A DNA stretch of 5,146 nt from Bacteroidota bacterium (lineage in GTDB: Bacteria > Bacteroidota > Bacteroidia > Cytophagales > Cyclobacteriaceae): positions 1-5,146 of the forward strand of contig QGUY01000278.1 of assembly GCA_003242315.1 (NCBI GenBank), given 5' to 3'. How positions within the stretch are numbered: the first letter of the stretch is position 1; each line of letters begins with the position of its first letter. Of this stretch, positions 1-5,146 are shown one piece after another. The notes under the pieces are model-generated. The model was given only the letters and a program-made list of their open reading frames with translations. It was not told the DNA's origin and ran no database searches. The position numbers and the translations under genes were made by a program.

Positions 1-423
1 ATGGTTGGGATCAGCATCAGGAAGGAGGGGCTGACCCGTTTCATTGGCTACGCCCTCATGAGCGGATACTGTGCACTGATGTTGGAAGGAGTGTTTCTGC
101 TTTCGCTTCCGGATGTACCCTTCGCATATGATATTATTGTCCACACCTTTTTTCTGGGGTTTGTGTTCTCAATGATATTCGCGCATGGGCCGATTATCCT
201 TCCGGGGGTGCTTGGAGTCGCGGTCAAACCATACCACCCCTTGCTTTATCTACCTTTGGTGTTACTTGTGAGCTCCGTTGTGTTACGCATCCTGGCAGGC
301 ATGAACGTGTTGCCTTATGAATTTCGCATTACGAGCGCGTGGATGACGGCGTCTGCCATGATTCTCTACTTTGTTACGCTTGTATCAATGTTGATCTATG
401 CCAGCCGTAAGAAGCCTGTATAG
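1..423 (+). CDS. Small polytopic membrane protein, NnrS-like flavour, probably 5'-truncated
   Basis: The frame opens with ATG at the first base of the window and gives 140 residues. The true start cannot be decided, and the sequence may be the C-terminal part of a longer protein. By eye there are about four membrane segments (roughly residues 13-36, 43-70, 80-101 and 111-134) and a basic C-terminal tail (RKK). Three histidines sit at or near membrane segments: H48 (IIVHTFFLGF), H62 (IFAHGPII) and H79 (KPYHP). The HTFFLGFVFSMIF block resembles the histidine-bearing helices of NnrS-type heme/copper membrane proteins linked to NO and denitrification, but this is pattern memory, not an alignment. 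The next membrane-protein gene begins inside its last 26 bases in another frame, so the two are probably co-transcribed and translationally coupled. Real gene: confident. Function: unknown. Confidence 0.72.
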   Translation: MVGISIRKEGLTRFIGYALMSGYCALMLEGVFLLSLPDVPFAYDIIVHTFFLGFVFSMIFAHGPIILPGVLGVAVKPYHPLLYLPLVLLVSSVVLRILAGMNVLPYEFRITSAWMTASAMILYFVTLVSMLIYASRKKPV

Positions 424-1600
424 AATCCCACTGATCTTTTTTGCGCTCGCCGCATGTTTTGGGCTGCTGCTTCGATGGCACGTCGTGTATCCAGTGGAAG
501 CGATTACCTACCCTTATGTATTGCACGCCCATTCGCATCTTATGTTCCTCGGATGGGTGACCAACGTTCTCCTGGTTTTTATCATTGAATCATTTGTATC
601 AGAATCAAAGGCTACCTGGTATCGAAAACGCTTCTACTGGGCGCAGGCATTGCTGACCGGCATGGCCGCGACCTTTCCGCTCCAGGGATACGGTGTGGCT
701 TCCATCGTGCTGTCGACATTGCACACAGCGCTGATAGCCGTCTTCGCGTTTCGATTTTTTTGCGAATCAAAGTCGTTGCCCGAGTCTGCATCGCTCTTTC
801 ACATGCGCATCGCGCTGATCTATTTCCTCGTTTCCGCGGCAGGACCAATCGCCATCGGTGCCACGGGTGCGATGGGTTTGGCACAAAGCAAGTGGTACTA
901 TCTTTCTGTCTATTACTACCTGCATTTTCAGTACAATGGCTTCTTTACCTTCGGTGTCATCGCCGTGCTGCTGCGCCTTCTTGACATAAAGGGAATCCAA
1001 TATGATGGGGCGGAGGTTCGGCGAGGGGGAAGATTCCTGGCAGTGGCTTGTGTGCCTGGCTACTTCTTGTCAACGCTATGGGCCGATCCGGGGATCGCGT
1101 TCAACGGAATAGGGTTTTTCGCGGCGGTCCTTCAGGTCATATCGTTCGTGTTGCAGCGGAGAGGACTTCGCCCGGCGGTTGTCGAATTATCAAAGAGCAT
1201 GGGTCGGGTAAGCGTTTGGCTGCTCATGCTCGGATTCGTGTGCTATGCCATCAAGCTTTTGGCGCAATGGCTGTCTGCGTTTTCCGGAGTGGCACACCTG
1301 GCTGCCGCGAACCGACCCTATGTGATGGCCTATCTTCACCTTGTTCTCATAGGAACGATATCGTTGCCACTGCTCATATGGTATCTTGAGCGAGGTCTTT
1401 TCCGTCGGCTTGCTCATGCCGGCCTGTTTGTTCTTGTAATCGGCTTCATGCTCACTGAGGCGCTCCTGATGTTTATGCCTCACGCGCCCCTTGTTGGATT
1501 AGGCGGTATTATGGCGCCTGCCATGCTCGCGGCAACCATCGTACTTACCCTCGGTGTAATCACCCTGCTGATCTCTGGTCGGAAAGCTGACAAATCGTAA
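398..1600 (+). CDS. Approximately 12-helix membrane protein with heme-copper-oxidase-like histidine motifs
   Basis: The 400-residue product is hydrophobic throughout, with about 12 membrane segments by eye (near residues 10-27, 43-64, 80-97, 99-120, 136-160, 170-194, 212-228, 234-252, 271-291, 307-329, 338-358, 366-392). Conserved-looking histidines lie in segment 2 (HAHSHLMFLGW; H43, H45, H47), segment 6 (YLHFQYNGFF; H176) and segment 10 (YLHLVLIG; H314), with H362 in MPHAP. Helices 2, 6 and 10 also carry metal-ligand histidines in heme-copper oxidase subunit I. However, the adjacent His pair expected in helix 7 for CuB is absent, as is the HxH of helix 10, so a classical oxidase or NO reductase is unlikely. 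ATG 398 is chosen because it gives a short basic N-terminus ahead of helix 1; it overlaps the preceding gene by 26 bases and no Shine-Dalgarno is visible. Function is not established; a heme-binding role in low-oxygen or NO metabolism is an inference. Confidence 0.85.
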   Translation: MPAVRSLYRIPLIFFALAACFGLLLRWHVVYPVEAITYPYVLHAHSHLMFLGWVTNVLLVFIIESFVSESKATWYRKRFYWAQALLTGMAATFPLQGYGVASIVLSTLHTALIAVFAFRFFCESKSLPESASLFHMRIALIYFLVSAAGPIAIGATGAMGLAQSKWYYLSVYYYLHFQYNGFFTFGVIAVLLRLLDIKGIQYDGAEVRRGGRFLAVACVPGYFLSTLWADPGIAFNGIGFFAAVLQVISFVLQRRGLRPAVVELSKSMGRVSVWLLMLGFVCYAIKLLAQWLSAFSGVAHLAAANRPYVMAYLHLVLIGTISLPLLIWYLERGLFRRLAHAGLFVLVIGFMLTEALLMFMPHAPLVGLGGIMAPAMLAATIVLTLGVITLLISGRKADKS

Positions 1601-1609
1601 CTAATACGT

Positions 1610-1623
1610 CTGACATGTGTCAT
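1610..1623. promoter_or_regulatory. Possible CRP/FNR-family operator upstream of hemN
   Basis: The bases CTGACATGTGTCAT contain the dyad TGAC-N4-GTCA, the half-site layout of the CRP/FNR family (FNR/DNR consensus TTGAT-N4-ATCAA; relatives use TTGAC-N4-GTCAA). Both outermost consensus bases are mismatched. The centre (1616/1617) lies about 41.5 bases before 1658, and a TACTTTG string (1647-1653) sits where a Bacteroidota -7 element would be, though one base short of TAnnTTTG. A transcript from 1658 would be nearly leaderless at ATG 1659. The site is plausible because hemN is under FNR/Anr/FixK-type control in several bacteria, but chance cannot be excluded. Confidence 0.35.
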
Positions 1624-1658
1624 GTTTTTTCACCCTCGGCTGGCGGTACTTTGAACTC

Positions 1659-3026
1659 ATGGAAGAAACGCCGACACTTGAACGGCTAATTCGAAAATAC
1701 GATGTGCCGGTACCGCGATATACGAGCTATCCGACGGTGCCGCACTGGAATGTTCAGGATTTCAACCCGGAGTCGTGGCAGGACGCAGTGAAGCGTTCGT
1801 TTGATGAATCAAACGACGAAAAAGGCATTAGCCTGTATGTCCACCTTCCTTTCTGTGAAAGTTTGTGCACCTACTGCGCGTGTAACACGCGCATTACGCG
1901 GAATCATGCCGTTGAAGAGCGTTACATTACCACGTTGCTGAGTGAATGGAACGCTTATCTCAAGCTGTTCGGAAAGCGACCAATTGTTCGTGAATTGCAT
2001 CTGGGAGGAGGAACACCTACGTTTTTCAGTCCGGAGAATCTCGACCGTTTGCTGACTGCCCTCCTTGAAACTGCTGATATCCATCCGGAGCATGAATTCG
2101 GATTTGAAGGTCATCCAAATAATACAACTGGGGCGCATCTTGAAGTGCTGCGTGCACTGGGTTTTCGTCGCGTGAGCTTTGGGGTGCAGGATCTGGATGA
2201 ACGCGTGCAAAAAGCCATCAATAGAATACAACCATTTCACAATGTGGAACGGGTAACGCGGTTGAGCCGCGATCTGGGATATTCTTCAATTTCCTTTGAT
2301 CTCATTTTTGGTCTGCCTTATCAGACGCTGATCTCCATTACTAACACCATAGAAAAAGTGATTTCACTCAGACCCGATCGCATTGCTTTTTACAGCTACG
2401 CTCACGTGCCATGGCTGCGGCCCGGACAACGTGGTTATGAAGATGCTGATTTGCCGTCTGATGTAGCAAAGCGTGCACTTTATGAACAAGGACGAAAGAT
2501 GTTTGAAGACGCAGGCTACATCGAGATCGGGATGGATCACTTTGCCCTGTCTCATGACGCACTAGCCCGCGCCAGGTACGATGGCACACTACATCGCAAC
2601 TTTATGGGTTATACAACGACCCATACAGATTTGCTGATCGGACTAGGAGCATCTTCGATCAGTGATGCAAAGTATGCCTATGCTCAGAATGAAAAAGTTG
2701 TAGAGAAATATACACAGTTGGTATCGGATCAGAGGCTTGCAGTATACCGCGGTCATATTCAATCGCCGGATAACATGCTCAGGCGTAAGGCCATCCTGGA
2801 TATCGCCTGCAGAGGCGTTTTATCTGGCGACGTGCTGCATATGATAGCTGACCAGGGTACCATTGTGCGATTGACCGAAATGGAAATGGAAGGACTGGTA
2901 ACGCTAACGGAGGATGCTTTGATCGTAACTGACCTTGGAAGAGCGTTTATCAGGAATATATGTGCGGTCTTGGATCCACATCTCGCGCATGGGCAAACCA
3001 GCAACATTTTCAGCAAGGCCATCTGA
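1659..3026 (+). CDS. hemN: Oxygen-independent coproporphyrinogen III dehydrogenase (radical SAM)
   Basis: HemN oxidatively decarboxylates coproporphyrinogen III to protoporphyrinogen IX in the cytoplasm using S-adenosylmethionine and a [4Fe-4S] cluster, allowing heme synthesis without oxygen. The 455-residue product matches the usual length of about 455-460. Visible landmarks are the N-terminal VPRYTSYPTVPHW (residues 18-30), the cluster motif HLPFCESLCTYCACN with C66, C70, C73 and the extra HemN cysteine C75, the GGGTPT SAM-binding loop (116-121), SFGVQD (173-178), GMDHFA (291-296), HRNFMGYTT (312-320), and a C-terminal LGRAFIRNIC block. FEGHPNNTT at 149-157 replaces the enterobacterial EVDP and looks Bacteroidota-like. 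The frame also permits a GTG start at 1617, but ATG 1659 gives the normal family N-terminus (MEETPTLERLIRKY), and the GTG lies inside a dyad. It follows the upstream membrane gene by 58 bases. Here it likely supplies heme for anaerobic respiratory cytochromes. Confidence 0.96.
   Translation: MEETPTLERLIRKYDVPVPRYTSYPTVPHWNVQDFNPESWQDAVKRSFDESNDEKGISLYVHLPFCESLCTYCACNTRITRNHAVEERYITTLLSEWNAYLKLFGKRPIVRELHLGGGTPTFFSPENLDRLLTALLETADIHPEHEFGFEGHPNNTTGAHLEVLRALGFRRVSFGVQDLDERVQKAINRIQPFHNVERVTRLSRDLGYSSISFDLIFGLPYQTLISITNTIEKVISLRPDRIAFYSYAHVPWLRPGQRGYEDADLPSDVAKRALYEQGRKMFEDAGYIEIGMDHFALSHDALARARYDGTLHRNFMGYTTTHTDLLIGLGASSISDAKYAYAQNEKVVEKYTQLVSDQRLAVYRGHIQSPDNMLRRKAILDIACRGVLSGDVLHMIADQGTIVRLTEMEMEGLVTLTEDALIVTDLGRAFIRNICAVLDPHLAHGQTSNIFSKAI
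1797..1816. repeat. 20-base near-perfect inverted repeat inside hemN
   Basis: Nine-base arms TCGTTTGAT and ATCAAACGA flank a two-base centre (GA at 1806-1807). The core TTGAT/ATCAA resembles an FNR dyad, but its spacing is two bases instead of four, so it should not fit a standard FNR-family dimer. It lies within the coding sequence, in the stretch for SFDESNDEK just before the radical-SAM cluster motif. A two-base loop is too tight for a good RNA hairpin without opening inner pairs. No function is claimed. Confidence 0.4.
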
Positions 3027-3083
3027 GTTGGTATGATGAAATTTATCGGTATTCGTCAAACAGCCTGAACGTGATTGGTGATG

Positions 3084-3095
3084 CCAAATATTTGG
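3084..3095. repeat. Perfect 12-base palindrome CCAAATATTTGG in the hemN-cytochrome intergenic region
   Basis: The twelve bases are exactly self-complementary, with no spacer. They lie 57 bases after the hemN stop and are centred 35 bases upstream of the centre of the FNR-like dyad at 3118-3131. This could be a second operator for the cytochrome c-nosZ transcript. It does not match a regulator motif I recognise. The palindrome is followed by TAAATTTA (3097-3104), one mismatch from TAnnTTTG, which could be an alternative -7 element. The region 3027-3181 contains no convincing terminator hairpin. Confidence 0.3.
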
Positions 3096-3117
3096 GTAAA
3101 TTTAGTTTATCAGCGAT

Positions 3118-3131
3118 GTGATCTCGATCAT
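3118..3131. promoter_or_regulatory. FNR/DNR-like operator upstream of cytochrome c-nosZ
   Basis: GTGATCTCGATCAT matches the FNR/DNR consensus TTGAT-N4-ATCAA at 8 of 10 defined positions, with a perfect TGAT-N4-ATCA core; only the outermost bases differ. Regulators of this family activate denitrification genes in response to low oxygen or NO. The dyad centre (between 3124 and 3125) lies exactly 41.5 bases before 3166, the start point implied by the -7-like element at 3154-3161. That is the classical class II activator position. No TTG is seen near -33, as expected for an activator-dependent promoter. The site is inferred from sequence only. Confidence 0.55.
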
Positions 3132-3153
3132 AAATCTACTGTCCTCCGAATAC

Positions 3154-3161
3154 TAGTTTCG
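3154..3161 (+). promoter_or_regulatory. Probable -7 promoter element for cytochrome c-nosZ
   Basis: TAGTTTCG matches the Bacteroidota primary-sigma -7 consensus TAnnTTTG at five of six defined bases. It sits about 30 bases downstream of the FNR-like dyad and would place transcription start near 3166, leaving a leader of about 16 bases before ATG 3182. Its significance depends on the organism really being Bacteroidota; the match alone is weak, and the spacing to the dyad is what makes it credible. Confidence 0.4.
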
Positions 3162-3181
3162 AATCCGAAAACACCTCAATT

Positions 3182-3685
3182 ATGGACAAACCAACACTCT
3201 TATCTGGCACAGGCATCAGGGCCGGTGTAATGGTATTGCTACTGGCGGTATGGGTTGCTGCCTGCAAACCCGATCGACCCGCGTCACAATCAACAACCCC
3301 TGCGGGCAGGGATGCTTCTTCGGCAGTTGCTGAGAACGCGGACCCCTCGAAAGGCATTGGTCAGGTGCAACATGTGACACTCAACACGCCGCTTGAGCAG
3401 GATCGCATTAAGCGGGGGCAGGCGATTTACGAAATGAAATGCCAGGCTTGCCACAGGCTGGATGAGACACGTGTTGTTGGGCCGGGATGGGCAGGAGTGA
3501 CGAAGCGCAGGAAGCCGGAATGGATCATGAACATGATCACGAACGTTGACGTGATGCTGGATCAGGATCCCGAAGCTCAAAAGCTGCTGGAGCTCTGTCT
3601 TACGCGTATGCCAAATCAAAACGTTTCGATCGGTGATGCCCGCGATATCCTGGAATTCATGCGCAAGAATGACGGGGAGGAATAG
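3182..3685 (+). CDS. Membrane-anchored (lipoprotein) monoheme cytochrome c, likely electron donor to NosZ
   Basis: The 167-residue product begins with a Sec/lipoprotein signal peptide: a hydrophobic stretch at residues 15-27 ends in the lipobox VAAC with C28 as the predicted lipidated residue. A low-complexity linker rich in Ser, Ala, Pro and Asp (about 29-60) precedes the cytochrome domain. One heme-binding motif is present, CQACH (C87, C90, H91), followed by the typical VGPGWAGV turn (98-105). M143 in TRMPNQ is the probable distal ligand, and a C-terminal helix (ILEFMRKN) follows, all as in class I cytochrome c. The gene lies 23 bases upstream of nosZ and shares its likely promoter. Small c-type cytochromes commonly sit in clade II nos clusters, so electron transfer to NosZ at the periplasmic face is the natural inference. 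ATG 3182 is chosen because it gives the complete signal peptide; no Shine-Dalgarno is visible. Confidence 0.92.
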   Translation: MDKPTLLSGTGIRAGVMVLLLAVWVAACKPDRPASQSTTPAGRDASSAVAENADPSKGIGQVQHVTLNTPLEQDRIKRGQAIYEMKCQACHRLDETRVVGPGWAGVTKRRKPEWIMNMITNVDVMLDQDPEAQKLLELCLTRMPNQNVSIGDARDILEFMRKNDGEE

Positions 3686-3708
3686 ACATAAAACATGACA
3701 ACAAAAAT

Positions 3709-5146
3709 ATGAAGACAACATTCAGGCTACCGGTCACGCTCATAGTGTGCGGACTGGTTGCTGTCGGGTGCAAACCGAAAGGCCCCGGCGACATGGCGAT
3801 GGGCGATGCTGCAAGTAGAGTATATGTGGCGCCCGGACAGTACGATGAGTTTTACAACATCGTTTCAGGTGGCTTCAACGGTCAGATCGGAGTGTACGGC
3901 ATTCCTTCAGGCCGGCTGCTGAAGATTCTTCCGGTGTTTTCCGTTTCCCCTGAAAACGGTTGGGGTTACAGCGAAGAGACCAAGCCCATGCTGAATACAA
4001 CACATGGGTTTGTGCCGTGGGACGACCTTCACCACATTGCGCTGTCGACCACGAACGGTGAACACGATGGTCGATGGGCGTTTGCGAACGCAAACAACAC
4101 ACCGCGTGTTGCCCGTGTCAATCTACGCACATTCAAGACTGAAGAGATCCTGGAAATCCCAAACAGCGGAGGGAACCACTCTTCACCTTTCATCACTGAG
4201 AACACCGAGTATGTGATCGCAGGCACGCGATTCAGTATACCAATGGACAACAAGGATGTGCCTATCAGTTCCTATAAAGATAACTTCAAAGGATCGATTT
4301 CCTTTATCAAAGTTGATCCTCAGTCCGGAGAAATGAGCATCGCGTTCCAGCTTAGAACACCGGGCTTCAACTTCGACCTGAGCCGTGGTGGAAAGGGGCC
4401 GTCGCGCGACTGGTTCTTTTTCTCATGCTATAACACTGAACTGGCCTATACTCTTCTTGAAATCAACGCTTCCAAGAATGATAAGGACTTCATCATGGCT
4501 GTGAACTGGAGAAAAGCCGAAGAGCTGGCTTCGCAGGGTCAAGGCCGACTTGAAAACGTTGAGTATGTTCACAACGTCTACGATGAAAGGACGCATACCG
4601 CAACGTCAACAGTAAAGAAAGGCGTTCGGGTATTGGACATTACGGAGTTCCCTGAACTGGTATACTTCATCCCGTGTCCGAAATCACCGCACGGTTGTGA
4701 CGTCGACCCGACTGGAGAATACATTGTAGGTAGCGGCAAACTTGCAGCCACGATGCCGGTGTTCTCCTTCACGAAATTCCAGAATGCCATAGCCAGCAAG
4801 GATTTTGAAGGCGATTTCTCCGGGGTGCCGGTACTTCGCTATGAGGCAGTACTTCATGGTGAAGTGCAAAAACCGGGACTTGGCCCATTGCACACGGAAT
4901 TTGACGGGAGAGGGAATGCCTACACGTCAATGTTTGTCTCATCTGAAATCGTTAAGTGGAACCTGGAAACCCTTGAAGTCCTCGACCGTGTTCCTACGTA
5001 CTATTCCATCGGTCACTTGAGCATACCCGGCGGTCCTACAGCAAAGCCTCATGGCAAATATGTGATTGCCTATAACAAGATCACCAAGGACCGCTACCTG
5101 CCGACCGGACCTGAGTTAGCACAGTCGGCACAGCTCTATGATATAT
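3709..5146 (+). CDS. nosZ: Sec-dependent (clade II) nitrous oxide reductase, 3' end beyond the window
   Basis: NosZ reduces N2O to N2 on the tetranuclear CuZ centre, receiving electrons through CuA. The open frame runs 479 codons with no stop to the window edge; family members are about 650 residues. The start gives a short signal peptide ending AVGC (C21 lipidation likely) with no twin-arginine motif, so export is by Sec, as in clade II. Family landmarks are YVAPGQYDEFY (39-49), HGFVPWDDLHH (99-109), NNTPRVARV (129-137), SGGNHSSPFITENTEYV (153-169), SPHGCDVDPTGEY (326-338), LGPLHTEFDGRGNAYTS (391-407), GHLSIPGG (435-442) and ITKDRYLPTGPE (458-469). By comparison with known NosZ, CuZ ligands are H108, H109, H157, H328, H395 and H436. 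The seventh histidine and the C-terminal CuA cupredoxin domain are downstream, outside the window. The accessory nos genes would be expected further downstream. Confidence 0.97.
   Translation, partial: MKTTFRLPVTLIVCGLVAVGCKPKGPGDMAMGDAASRVYVAPGQYDEFYNIVSGGFNGQIGVYGIPSGRLLKILPVFSVSPENGWGYSEETKPMLNTTHGFVPWDDLHHIALSTTNGEHDGRWAFANANNTPRVARVNLRTFKTEEILEIPNSGGNHSSPFITENTEYVIAGTRFSIPMDNKDVPISSYKDNFKGSISFIKVDPQSGEMSIAFQLRTPGFNFDLSRGGKGPSRDWFFFSCYNTELAYTLLEINASKNDKDFIMAVNWRKAEELASQGQGRLENVEYVHNVYDERTHTATSTVKKGVRVLDITEFPELVYFIPCPKSPHGCDVDPTGEYIVGSGKLAATMPVFSFTKFQNAIASKDFEGDFSGVPVLRYEAVLHGEVQKPGLGPLHTEFDGRGNAYTSMFVSSEIVKWNLETLEVLDRVPTYYSIGHLSIPGGPTAKPHGKYVIAYNKITKDRYLPTGPELAQSAQLYDI

Noticed and set aside
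1048..1389. 113-codon plus-strand frame inside the 12-helix membrane protein gene
   Set aside because: It is out of frame with a coherent membrane protein and its product lacks any organised hydrophobic or domain pattern.
1617..1658. GTG start adding 14 residues to HemN
   Set aside because: The extra residues (MSCFFTLGWRYFEL) are not HemN-like, no ribosome site precedes them, and ATG 1659 gives the normal family start and length.
1809..2240. 143-codon open frame on the minus strand inside hemN
   Set aside because: It lies wholly within a well-supported gene on the other strand and its translation shows no recognisable domain.
3027..3083. Possible terminator after hemN
   Set aside because: No GC-rich hairpin followed by a T-run is visible, so read-through into the nos genes cannot be excluded.
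3523..3538. Inverted repeat GATCAT-N4-ATGATC in the cytochrome c gene
   Set aside because: Six-base arms in coding sequence are expected by chance, and the MNM codons explain it.
3290..3721. 143-codon minus-strand frame across the cytochrome c gene
   Set aside because: It is antisense to a gene with a clear heme motif and signal peptide, and its composition looks like a shadow frame.
3709..3771. Twin-arginine signal on NosZ
   Set aside because: No RR motif is present; the short hydrophobic leader ending in AVGC fits Sec/lipoprotein export.

Overview
The window carries five genes, all on the + strand, and belongs to the anaerobic/denitrification respiratory region of a bacterium. It probably comes from the Bacteroidota or a close relative. 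Three things point there: the HemN carries the variant block FEGHPNNTT followed by QKAINRIQP, as I remember it from Bacteroidota HemN; the nitrous oxide reductase is the Sec-type (clade II) form; and gene starts lack good Shine-Dalgarno sequences while one promoter resembles the Bacteroidota TAnnTTTG -7 element. This assignment comes from remembered family patterns, not a search.

Layout. Positions 1-423 encode a small His-containing membrane protein, probably the C-terminal part of a longer gene cut by the window edge. It overlaps by 26 bases the next gene (398-1600), a roughly 12-helix membrane protein with histidine motifs reminiscent of heme-copper oxidase subunit I, though clearly divergent. 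A 58-base gap leads to hemN (1659-3026), the radical-SAM oxygen-independent coproporphyrinogen III dehydrogenase. A 155-base intergenic region (3027-3181) holds an FNR/DNR-like dyad and a plausible -7 element at class II activator spacing. Behind it lie a lipoprotein cytochrome c (3182-3685) and, 23 bases later, nosZ (3709 to past the window end), the lipoprotein-type nitrous oxide reductase. Six of the seven expected CuZ histidines are visible in NosZ; the seventh and the CuA domain lie beyond the window.

How they work together (inference). NosZ reduces N2O to N2, the small cytochrome c is the likely electron donor, and HemN supplies heme when oxygen is absent. The two upstream membrane proteins have no function I can assign with certainty, but their place beside hemN and nos suggests a role in low-oxygen or NO/N2O physiology. 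They are the best candidates here for something poorly described. I saw no mobile element, CRISPR array, tRNA or rRNA, and no unmistakably novel system.
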